From: Acinetobacter sp. A47
GTDB taxonomy: Bacteria > Pseudomonadota > Gammaproteobacteria > Pseudomonadales > Moraxellaceae
Reading direction: 5' to 3'
DNA length: 64,000 nt
NCBI RefSeq assembly: GCF_000805455.1
Contig: NZ_JSUS01000027.1
Span: 62,001 to 126,000, forward strand
The notes below the pieces were generated by a model, which ran no database searches, was not told the origin of the DNA, and was given only the letters and a program-made list of their open reading frames with translations. Shown here piece after piece: positions 57,126 through 64,000 of the stretch. Positions within the stretch are counted from its first letter, which is position 1, and the number at the start of each line of letters is the position of its first letter. The position numbers were made by a program, and so were the translations under genes.

Positions 57126-58439
57126 TTAGGTCGCGATCATGGGGGACTCCTTTGCGACCTGATAAAGTGCCTGTTCCAGTTGTTGTACCGGAAATTGCCA
57201 GCTATTTTCCTGCACACTCGCACTGGCAAGCTGCCCCATCTGCCTCAGTTGCGGCAATGCGGGTAAATCACAAATAGACTGGATAAAGTCGCCGGTCTGT
57301 CCCAGCGGGCTAAGCCAGCCAGTAATTTCATGCCGGACATGCTGGTGTGCACAGACATAGTCATAGGCTACCACAGCCAGACCACTGGCAATCGCTTCTA
57401 AAACCACGTTGCCAAACGTATCGGCCTGACTGGCGAAAGTAAATACATCTGCACTGGCATAAGCAGCCGAAAGCTCGCGCCCACTCAGGCTACCCATAAA
57501 AATTACATCATCAGACTGCGCCATCTGCTGCAGACGTCCCAGATCCGGGCCATCCCCCACGATGACAAACTTGATATTTTTCCCCTGCTGCGCCTGCAAG
57601 GCATGGAAGCTCCTGATCAACACATCCACTTCTTTTTCAGGTGACAGACGCCCGACATATAGCATGACACGGGTATCTGCTCCGGCACCCCACTGCTGTC
57701 GCAGCTGCGCGGAACGATGCTTGGGAGAAAATTTTTCGGTATCTACCCCACGGCCGACCACGACCAAAGGACAGGTCACACCAAATCCACGCAAGGCCTG
57801 CTCTGTATATTGACTGGGTACGCAGGTCACGTCGGTACTGTTATGAAACCAGGTCAGATAACGTTGAATGGGTTTGACCAGAAAAGCCAGGTCAAAAAAA
57901 CGGCTAAAATCATGAAAGGCTGAATGAAAGCCACTGGAAACGGCGACCTTCCGTGATTTTGCTGCCTGTAATGCGGTGAGTCCCAATGGCCCTTCGGTCA
58001 CGATATGCACCACATCTGGCATAAATTTCTCAAAAGCTTTGGACACCTTGAGATATTGTGGCCAGCCAAACTGCACACTTGGATATTTAGGAATTGGCTG
58101 GGACATGACCAGACATTCCTGATCCGGATGAAATTCGGTACAGACAGCTTTTTGTGTGGGCCGTACCAGCAAGATTTTATGCCCGAGTCGCTGTAGGCCC
58201 TGACACAGTTGCATCATGGATAAAGCCACACCATTAATTTCTGGTGGCCAGGTTTCAGTGACAATGGCAATTCGGAGACGGGGACGAACCAGATCACACA
58301 GTTCAGACAAGTCCTCATGCTTATTTTTGAATTGTTTCCTTTTAAAGTAAAATTTAAAATTTTCAGGAAACTCTTGTTTGAATAGAGATGTCGCGTATGT
58401 GCTCTGCATATCGCCATCCATTTGTGTCGTTATTTTCAT
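57126..58439 (-). CDS. Glycosyltransferase family 4
   Basis: 437 residues from ATG 58439; the open frame runs 72 codons further but that part does not look like the family. GT-B fold: IAIVTETWPPEINGVA near 57 is the start of the catalytic core, VGDGPDLGRLQ near 298 and FASQADTFGNVVLEA near 340 form the donor site. Resembles MgtA/PimB-like mannosyltransferases on membrane glycolipids. Upstream there is a 9-bp inverted repeat. Followed by the PAP2 gene. Confidence 0.85.
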   Translation of the reverse strand: MKITTQMDGDMQSTYATSLFKQEFPENFKFYFKRKQFKNKHEDLSELCDLVRPRLRIAIVTETWPPEINGVALSMMQLCQGLQRLGHKILLVRPTQKAVCTEFHPDQECLVMSQPIPKYPSVQFGWPQYLKVSKAFEKFMPDVVHIVTEGPLGLTALQAAKSRKVAVSSGFHSAFHDFSRFFDLAFLVKPIQRYLTWFHNSTDVTCVPSQYTEQALRGFGVTCPLVVVGRGVDTEKFSPKHRSAQLRQQWGAGADTRVMLYVGRLSPEKEVDVLIRSFHALQAQQGKNIKFVIVGDGPDLGRLQQMAQSDDVIFMGSLSGRELSAAYASADVFTFASQADTFGNVVLEAIASGLAVVAYDYVCAHQHVRHEITGWLSPLGQTGDFIQSICDLPALPQLRQMGQLASASVQENSWQFPVQQLEQALYQVAKESPMIAT

Positions 58440-58949
58440 GCTTGTCAGCTTATAAGCATTTTTTGACACTTTAATGATCAGTGTATGACAGTTTTTTGAC
58501 AGTCTAAAAATTAAAAATGCCCAATCTGAAACTGGGTATTTGTACACAACACAATAAATACCCAATCTAAATCTGATCAGAAATATGATACTCGAAAACG
58601 TCATCAGCAACCTGAGCAAGCCAAAGCAATTAAGCTTTGGCTTAGCGCAAGACAAACGAAGTGCGTAGTTTAGGACTCAAGCATAGCGTTCATCTTACGG
58701 TGCGGCAAAGATTATTAATCTTTGCTATTCGCCCCTCAGGTTTGGCCTACTTTTCCCAAAATGAGAAACAACGTTTCGTCAGGTAGGGCGAGCCTGAACG
58801 AAGTTAAAATATATTTCAACTGAAGTGCAAGACGTAGTAGCTAATCTTGTAATTCGATGAGAAATTATCCAGACTCCGCTCAGATAATTTTTTCCAACAG
58901 ACTCTAGATAAAAATATTTAGATCAAACTCGAATTGCACTTATTCAAGT
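58440..58949. other. Gap upstream of the GT4 gene with several inverted repeats
   Basis: No gene. Inverted repeats: TGGGTATTT/AAATACCCA (58533-58541, 58556-58564), AAGCCAAAGC/GCTTTGGCTT (58618-58627, 58634-58643), GCAAAGAT/ATCTTTGC (58705-58712, 58718-58725) and AAATTATC/GATAATTT (about 58862-58891). The repeat at 58741-58798 is listed separately. The GT4 promoter must lie in the left part; no clear pair was found. Confidence 0.45.
58741..58798 (-). repeat. Dispersed intergenic repeat, copy B
   Basis: Aligns in reverse orientation with copy A at 48128-48184. The copy is partly palindromic: GCCTAC and GTAGGGC near its ends, GAAAC-AAC-GTTTC in the middle, so the RNA or single strand could fold. 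Noncoding. Confidence 0.7.
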
Positions 58950-59789
58950 TCAAGCTAAAGGATTATCTACCGCAAAAAGCTGCTGATCTTCTAAACGCAA
59001 AGCCACCAGTTGTTGTCCCCAGACACAGCCCCCATCCACATTTTGAATTTGAGGGCTAATGGTCTTGCCCTGTAATGCCGCCCAATGTCCGAAAATCAGC
59101 TGATGGGTTTGTGCAGCCTGACTTTCAAACTCAAACCACGGCTGAAAACCCGCTGGCATCGGTGCATCTAGTGCATCTTTGAACTCAAACTCCAGACGTC
59201 CTTCAGCATCGGTCAAGCGCATACGGGTCAGATAATTGGTAATACAACGCAACCGCGCCATACCCGTCAGCTCATCTGACCACAGGTCCGGCTGTGAGCC
59301 ATACATTTCTGCCAGAAAACCATCCAGCACAGAAAGATCCTCATGCGCAACCACCTGCTGCACTTCTTGTGCCAAGGCAACGGTCTTTTCAGCGCTCCAG
59401 ATGCAGGGTACACCCGCGTGAGTAATCAAGGTGTGTTGATTTGGAGACAGGCTCAAAGGCTGCTTGCGTAGCCAGTCAATCAGTTCATCACCATCAATCG
59501 CATCAATTACATCTTGGGTCTGGTCTTTTTCTTTGGCTTTTTTAAAGCCACGCGCGCAGGCAATCAGGGTCAGGTCATGATTGCCCAACACCGTTGCCGC
59601 CGCCCCACGGTCGGCCAGCTTCTTAATAAAGCGTAAGGCACCGACCGAGTTTTCACCACGCGCCACCAGATCGCCAGCGAACCATAAAAAGTCCTGATCC
59701 GGATCAAAGCGAATTTCTTTCAGTAAAGCTTTCAGGGCTTCAAAACAGCCCTGCACATCACCAATGACATAGTTATAGCGTTTTGACAT
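58950..59789 (-). CDS. apaH: Diadenosine tetraphosphatase (symmetrical)
   Basis: 279 residues. Metallophosphatase motifs GDVQGCF, GDLVARG and GNHD, and a C-terminal INVDGGCVWG-type block near 255. Splits Ap4A to 2 ADP. The start overlaps the rsmA stop by one base; the E. coli partner gene apaG is absent between them. Confidence 0.96.
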   Translation of the reverse strand: MSKRYNYVIGDVQGCFEALKALLKEIRFDPDQDFLWFAGDLVARGENSVGALRFIKKLADRGAAATVLGNHDLTLIACARGFKKAKEKDQTQDVIDAIDGDELIDWLRKQPLSLSPNQHTLITHAGVPCIWSAEKTVALAQEVQQVVAHEDLSVLDGFLAEMYGSQPDLWSDELTGMARLRCITNYLTRMRLTDAEGRLEFEFKDALDAPMPAGFQPWFEFESQAAQTHQLIFGHWAALQGKTISPQIQNVDGGCVWGQQLVALRLEDQQLFAVDNPLA

Positions 59790-60601
59790 CAGGCCACCAT
59801 CTGGTCAGAAAGCGCCACGAAATCAGCCAGATTCAATGTTTCAGGACGTGCCATCGGATCTACCCCGGCCTTTTCAAAGCCGTCTTCCGCCAGCATGCCT
59901 TTTAAACTGTTACGCAAGGTCTTACGGCGCTGGGTAAACACATGACTGACCAGACGGGCCAGTGCTTTTTCGTCCTTTGCCACTATCGGCTTGGTGTCAT
60001 AAGGTTCCAGACGGAAAACGGCCGAAGTCACCTTGGGTGGCGGATTGAATGATCCCGGGGGTACTTCAAACAGGAATGTCGGCTTGCAGTAATACTGAAT
60101 CATGACCGACAGGCGCCCGTACTCTTTGGTATTTGGCGTAGCAGTGATCCGGTCTACCACTTCCTTTTGCAACATGAAGTGCATGTCCTTGACCTTGTCG
60201 CCAAATTCCAGAAGATGGAACAGCAAAGGAGTAGAAATATTATAAGGCAGGTTACCCACTACCCGTAGTGGACGACCTTCCTGGAACAGCTGGGTAAAAT
60301 CATACTTCAGCGCATCAGCTTCAATAATCGTCAAACGCTCAGGATGTGGCACACGACCCGGCAAACCGGCCGCCAGATCACGGTCGAGCTCCACCACCGT
60401 CAACGCATCACATTCACCAATTAAAGGTGAAGTCAATGCAGCCAGACCCGGGCCAATTTCAACAATATTATCACCGGCACGAGGGCTCACCGAACGGACA
60501 ATTTTGGCAATCACACGCTGATCATGCAAGAAGTTCTGACCAAAGCGTTTTCGAGCCTGATGCCCTTCATCTTTAGGGTTTAGGGCATTAATTTGATACA
60601 T
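59789..60601 (-). CDS. rsmA: 16S rRNA dimethyladenosine transferase
   Basis: 270 residues. SAM site [11 protein letters not shown] near 45 and catalytic NLPYNIS near 117. Dimethylates A1518 and A1519 of 16S rRNA. Also called ksgA. The pdxA stop upstream lies in a small hairpin (CCCTCTTT/AAAGAGGG, 60635-60653). Confidence 0.97.
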   Translation of the reverse strand: MYQINALNPKDEGHQARKRFGQNFLHDQRVIAKIVRSVSPRAGDNIVEIGPGLAALTSPLIGECDALTVVELDRDLAAGLPGRVPHPERLTIIEADALKYDFTQLFQEGRPLRVVGNLPYNISTPLLFHLLEFGDKVKDMHFMLQKEVVDRITATPNTKEYGRLSVMIQYYCKPTFLFEVPPGSFNPPPKVTSAVFRLEPYDTKPIVAKDEKALARLVSHVFTQRRKTLRNSLKGMLAEDGFEKAGVDPMARPETLNLADFVALSDQMVA

Positions 60602-60641
60602 ATATTTATACTCAATATTTGAAACTTAATTCCTCCCTCTT

Positions 60642-61628
60642 TTATAAAGAGGGGCTGGGAGAGATTCTTGCCAAATCAAGTGCTAAATCCACTGCCACCT
60701 GCAAGCTTGATGCTTTTGCCTGTCCAGTGCCTGCAAGGGAAAGTGCTGTGCCATGATCGACCGAGGTTCGAATAAATGGTAAGCCTAATGTAATGTTGAC
60801 TGCTTCACCAAAGCCTTGCGATTTTAGCACAGGTAAACCCTGATCGTGATACATCGCCAAAACGGCATCTGCATCTTGCAGGTTTTCAGGGGTAAACAAG
60901 GTGTCTGCCGGCAAACTCAGGCTCATGTTCACGCCCTGTACCCGATAGCTTTCCAGCACCGGATTAATCACTTCGATTTCTTCACGTCCTAAATAGCCAT
61001 CTTCACCTGCATGCGGGTTCAGGCCACAGACCAGAATATGCGGCTGTGCAATTTTAAATTTGCTCTTTAAGTCATGAATCAGGATATCAATCACCTGATG
61101 TAAACGCGCTGGGGTAATGGCCGCCGGCACCTCCCGCAGGGGTAAATGAGTCGTTGCCAGCGCTACCCGCAGCGTTCTGGTCGCCAGCATCATCACCACA
61201 CGCTCAATACCAGCAAATTCCTGATAATATTCGGTATGCCCACTAAAGCTCATGCCGGCATCATTGATAATGGATTTTTGTACAGGCGCCGTGGCCACCC
61301 CGACACTTTGTCCGGACATGGCATAATCAGCCGAACGGCGCAATTGCTCCAATACATAAGCTGCATTGGCAGAGTCTAACTGCCCTAAGTTCACCGGTTT
61401 TGCCAAAGGCACATGTTCAACAAACAGTTGCCCCTGCAAGCTGGATTGAGTTTGTCCCTGATATTCAACCAGTTCAACATTTAAACCGAGTAGATTGGCA
61501 CGTTGCTGCAACATTTCAATATCGGCCAATACCACCAGCGGTCGTTCATCTATCCGTTCCGCCAGACTCAGACAGATATCTGGACCAATTCCAGCCGGTT
61601 CACCTGAAGTGACATATAAAGGAAGCAT
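60642..61628 (-). CDS. pdxA: 4-hydroxythreonine-4-phosphate dehydrogenase
   Basis: 328 residues. Pyridoxal phosphate synthesis. Metal-site histidines in GHTEYYQEF, CGLNPHAGEDGYLG and MYHDQGLPVLK; TSGEPAGIGPDI at the start. Order pdxA-rsmA-apaH is that of E. coli. Confidence 0.96.
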   Translation of the reverse strand: MLPLYVTSGEPAGIGPDICLSLAERIDERPLVVLADIEMLQQRANLLGLNVELVEYQGQTQSSLQGQLFVEHVPLAKPVNLGQLDSANAAYVLEQLRRSADYAMSGQSVGVATAPVQKSIINDAGMSFSGHTEYYQEFAGIERVVMMLATRTLRVALATTHLPLREVPAAITPARLHQVIDILIHDLKSKFKIAQPHILVCGLNPHAGEDGYLGREEIEVINPVLESYRVQGVNMSLSLPADTLFTPENLQDADAVLAMYHDQGLPVLKSQGFGEAVNITLGLPFIRTSVDHGTALSLAGTGQAKASSLQVAVDLALDLARISPSPSL

Positions 61629-61679
61629 ATCTAGCGCCAGTCTTTTTGATTTCCTGCTAGTGTAACCAAAATATAAAAG

Positions 61680-61732
61680 CAGCTATAGCCCTACCTTTTT
61701 ATAAATTCTGATTAAAGGTCAGCTATAGCCCT
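61680..61732. repeat. Short direct repeat pair, 40-base spacing
   Basis: The 13-mer CAGCTATAGCCCT occurs at 61680-61692 and again at 61720-61732, upstream of pdxA. Only this core is repeated. Confidence 0.5.
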
Positions 61733-61849
61733 TTATTACAGTACATACAGCCAAAAATGTAATGGCTATTCGTTAAAATCAACACGGTCTTGCCTAAGTC
61801 ATTGCTCAGCTCAGCCTTTATAAAAGTCAAAATATAGGCGTTGAAGTAT

Positions 61850-62203
61850 TTAGTTTTCCGGTTTTCGTGGCAAATGAAACTCGGCATTTAACCAGCCGAG
61901 CACATGCGCAATTTCTGACAAGCAAATCAGGCCCCCAGCAACCACAATCGCAATGGCTAGCCATTTCCACAGTTGGCGATGGGTCTGGCTAAAACGCTGC
62001 GCTGGAATGCAGAAAAAAATCAGCCCACCAGCCAAATAAAGCAGATATGGAAAAGGTGTGAAATGCATCAACATGCTGACTAAAGCGACACCGACCATCC
62101 CGCTAAAACCGTAATAGATTCCAAACCCGGTGATCAGAATGAAATAAGTGATGATTAGGCCGAACAAACAGCCCAATAGAAATTGTTTTACGCGCAGCAT
62201 CAT
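61850..62203 (-). CDS. Small membrane protein, unknown
   Basis: 117 residues with about four membrane helices (near 8-30, 36-55, 56-70 and 80-103). No domain recognised. In some Acinetobacter an unnamed membrane protein occupies this place beside pdxA. Separated by 65 bases from the DUF4124 gene upstream, same direction. Confidence 0.6.
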   Translation of the reverse strand: MMLRVKQFLLGCLFGLIITYFILITGFGIYYGFSGMVGVALVSMLMHFTPFPYLLYLAGGLIFFCIPAQRFSQTHRQLWKWLAIAIVVAGGLICLSEIAHVLGWLNAEFHLPRKPEN

Positions 62204-62268
62204 GAGTCTTTTTTATTTGGATTCACACTCATAAAACATTATTTTACCCGTTCAATCAAGCTAATGGA

Positions 62269-62913
62269 TCAGCGTTCAGGCAGCACAGCTTTAGACAGGT
62301 TCTGTGGAACAAGATTGGAAGGAACAAACTCAACCTTGCGTGTCCATGGGTTTACTTTTGGCTGGACTTTTTTCTCAGGTTGCACCATGGCAATCTCTTC
62401 TTTCTTTTCAGTCACGGCTACCGTACTTGCACTCTTTTCGACAAGCGGGTTAGTGATAAACGTCTCTTTCTTTTCCGGCACCTGTACAGCCTGCTGAACT
62501 GGTGGCTCTTTTTTCTCCACTGCCGTGGTCGCCACCGGACTGGCTGGCCGGATATAAGGCGCCACCATTGCACCTTGTTTAACGATGGTTTGCGTTGTGG
62601 ATTGCTGCATGTAAGGTGCCGGAGTTGCCCCCGCACCGGCAGTGGCTCCCTGCAGATTAATTTGATCAACCGGAATTTCAATTGCTTTCATTTCGGCTGT
62701 GACAGCCATCGCAGGATCAACATGATCATGACCGCGACTTTCAAGCACTTCGAGTTTGCGGCTGGTGCCTTCTTTTGGCTGGAATTCGGAATAATTGGTG
62801 ACACTTCCCTGATCTACCCATTTATACAGCCGTCGTGCATTGCTCTGGGCCGAACAGAGACCCACCAATAATGCAACCACAACAACTTTTGTAGAAAACG
62901 GCAACTTCATCAA
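62269..62913 (-). CDS. DUF4124-domain secreted protein
   Basis: 214 residues. Signal peptide (VVVVALLVGLCSAQSNA) followed by a DUF4124-type segment (RRLYKWVDQGSVTNYSEF). The rest is Ala/Pro/Lys/Val-rich and low in structure. Such proteins are periplasmic or cell-envelope, with no known reaction. GGGGA precedes the ATG. Confidence 0.75.
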   Translation of the reverse strand: MMKLPFSTKVVVVALLVGLCSAQSNARRLYKWVDQGSVTNYSEFQPKEGTSRKLEVLESRGHDHVDPAMAVTAEMKAIEIPVDQINLQGATAGAGATPAPYMQQSTTQTIVKQGAMVAPYIRPASPVATTAVEKKEPPVQQAVQVPEKKETFITNPLVEKSASTVAVTEKKEEIAMVQPEKKVQPKVNPWTRKVEFVPSNLVPQNLSKAVLPER

Positions 62914-63085
62914 ATTCCCCGCAAGAAGAGGTCAATACTTCTATTTATTTCAAATGATTGGTCTAAAAATGATAGGGGTATTCCGGTCCGCTCTCAAGAT
63001 AAATAATAGTCGCATCAAGCCAGTGCATATTAGTTCCCAAATCAGTCACATTGCAGCAATTTCTGGCTGCTCTAGCGAATTTTTC

Positions 63086-63114
63086 TTGTGTGTAGGTATA
63101 AACTCATGTAGAAT
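63086..63114 (+). promoter_or_regulatory. Candidate promoter of rplM-rpsI
   Basis: -35-like TTGTGT (63086-63091), 17 bases, -10 TAGAAT (63109-63114). A leader of about 55-60 bases follows, containing a strong stem. Confidence 0.6.
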
Positions 63115-63127
63115 TCGGTCTCCTTTT

Positions 63128-63153
63128 GTTTGGACAGATTCCACCGTCCAAAC
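63128..63153 (+). promoter_or_regulatory. Stem-loop in the rplM leader
   Basis: Perfect 8-bp stem GTTTGGAC/GTCCAAAC with a 10-base loop, 24 bases before the rplM start. Could be the binding site for feedback control by L13, known in E. coli rplM-rpsI; the fold here is inferred. Confidence 0.5.
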
Positions 63154-63177
63154 CAACTATAATAGGTAGTGGTTTAA

Positions 63178-63606
63178 ATGAAAACTCTCAGCGCTAAGCC
63201 AGCTGAAGTTCAACACGACTGGTATGTTGTTGATGCTTCTGGCAAAACTTTAGGTCGCCTTGCGACTGAAATCGCTCGTCGTTTACGCGGTAAGCACAAG
63301 ACTTCTTATACTCCTCACGTTGACACTGGCGATTACATCGTTGTGATCAATGCTGAGCACGTTCAAGTGACTGGTAACAAATCACTTGACAAGAAATACT
63401 ATCGCCATACTGGTTTCCCTGGTGGTATCCGTGAGACTAACTTCGAGAAGTTAATTGCTCACAAACCTGAAGCTGTTTTAGAAAAAGCTGTTAAAGGTAT
63501 GTTGCCAAAAGGTCCTCTTGGTTATGCAATGATCAAAAAAATGAAAGTGTACGCTGGTAGCGAGCATCCTCATACTGCTCAACAGCCACAAGTTTTGGAC
63601 ATCTAA
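63178..63606 (+). CDS. rplM: 50S ribosomal protein L13
   Basis: 142 residues, same length as E. coli L13. Start [20 protein letters not shown] and the block [17 protein letters not shown] are typical. Assembles early into the large subunit. Followed by rpsI after 12 bases. Confidence 0.98.
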   Translation: MKTLSAKPAEVQHDWYVVDASGKTLGRLATEIARRLRGKHKTSYTPHVDTGDYIVVINAEHVQVTGNKSLDKKYYRHTGFPGGIRETNFEKLIAHKPEAVLEKAVKGMLPKGPLGYAMIKKMKVYAGSEHPHTAQQPQVLDI

Positions 63607-63618
63607 GGGATACAGCAC

Positions 63619-64000
63619 ATGGCTACTAATTATGGTACAGGTCGCCGTAAGACCGCAACTGCACGTGTTTTCTTATCAGCTGGTACAGGTAAACTCGTAA
63701 TCAACAATCGTACTTTAGAGCAATATTTCGGTCGTGAAACTGCTCGTATGGTTGTACGTCAGCCTTTAGAACTTTTAGAAGTTACTGAAAAATTTGACCT
63801 TTACATCACTGTTAAAGGTGGTGGTATCGGTGGTCAGGCAGGCGCTATCCGTCACGGTATTACTCGTGCACTGATCGCTGCTGACGAAACTTTAAAACCT
63901 GCTCTTCGTCAAGCTGGTTTCGTTACTCGTGATGCTCGTGAAGTTGAACGTAAGAAACTTGGTTTACGTAAAGCACGTAAACGTCCTCAATTCTCTAAAC
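63619..64000 (+). CDS. rpsI: 30S ribosomal protein S9 (partial, runs off the right edge)
   Basis: 127 codons seen of an expected 128; the last Arg and the stop lie just past the window. [14 protein letters not shown] near the start and the basic C-terminal tail [11 protein letters not shown] are typical. AAGGGA precedes the ATG. Confidence 0.98.
   Translation, partial: MATNYGTGRRKTATARVFLSAGTGKLVINNRTLEQYFGRETARMVVRQPLELLEVTEKFDLYITVKGGGIGGQAGAIRHGITRALIAADETLKPALRQAGFVTRDAREVERKKLGLRKARKRPQFSK

Noticed and set aside
60635..60653. Hairpin at the pdxA stop as a terminator
   Set aside because: An 8-bp stem is present but no T-run follows in the direction of transcription, and rsmA continues at once.

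Overview
The window looks like chromosome of an Acinetobacter or close relative (Moraxellaceae). This rests on the family-level content and on gene order: a surface-glycan locus beside ilvE-glnE (where Acinetobacter carries its lipooligosaccharide outer-core, OC, locus), tgt-yajC-secD-secF, der/bamB/yfgM/hisS/ispG/rodZ/pilF/rlmN/ndk/iscX, apaH-rsmA-pdxA and rplM-rpsI. Base composition is moderately AT-rich. The species cannot be named from sequence alone, but the glycan locus does not look like a standard A. baumannii OC locus. No IS element, integrase, phage module, CRISPR array or rRNA was seen.

Layout. (1) 0.1-12.2 kb: variable glycan locus with two GT25 transferases, a DxD transferase, a DUF115/MptE-like protein, an OatA-type membrane acyltransferase, a Caps_synth/OCH1-like transferase, a Stealth phosphotransferase, a TupA-like ATP-grasp protein, ugd plus UDP-glucuronate 4-epimerase, and another DLD-motif transferase. 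Together they could make UDP-GlcA/UDP-GalA, add sugars and a sugar phosphate, and O-acylate the product. (2) 12.4-17.5 kb: ilvE, glnE and an orphan soluble histidine kinase. (3) 17.7-19.6 kb: two very AT-rich membrane-protein genes of unknown function, next to a tRNA-Leu(CAA); this is the clearest accessory insertion. (4) 20.2-28.9 kb: queA, two paralogous membrane proteins with a LemA protein, then tgt, yajC, secD, secF.

(5) 29.0-46.4 kb: one long minus-strand operon, a complete aryl polyene (APE) pigment cluster. It holds a ketosynthase-like chain-length factor, acyltransferase, two ACPs, a membrane protein, an adenylation-dehydratase fusion, GT2, an LpxL-type acyltransferase, an aromatic amino acid ammonia-lyase, thioesterase, LolA-like carrier, MMPL exporter, a flavoprotein with halogenase signatures, DUF3261 lipoprotein, KS, DH, KR, KS, a small secreted protein and a phosphopantetheinyl transferase. 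A good promoter precedes it at about 46.45 kb and a two-way terminator ends it at 28.95 kb. Differences from the E. coli cluster (fused ligase-dehydratase, split GT/acyltransferase, added ammonia-lyase and halogenase-like enzyme, no visible methyltransferase) suggest a different aryl head group.

(6) 46.6-64 kb: housekeeping genes for ribosome assembly (der), outer-membrane assembly (bamB, yfgM), translation (hisS, rlmN, rsmA, rplM, rpsI), isoprenoids (ispG), cell shape and pili (rodZ, pilF), nucleotides (ndk, apaH), Fe-S (iscX) and vitamin B6 (pdxA), plus a GT4-PAP2 pair. Two gaps here carry inverted copies of a 57-58 bp intergenic repeat. rpsI runs off the right edge.
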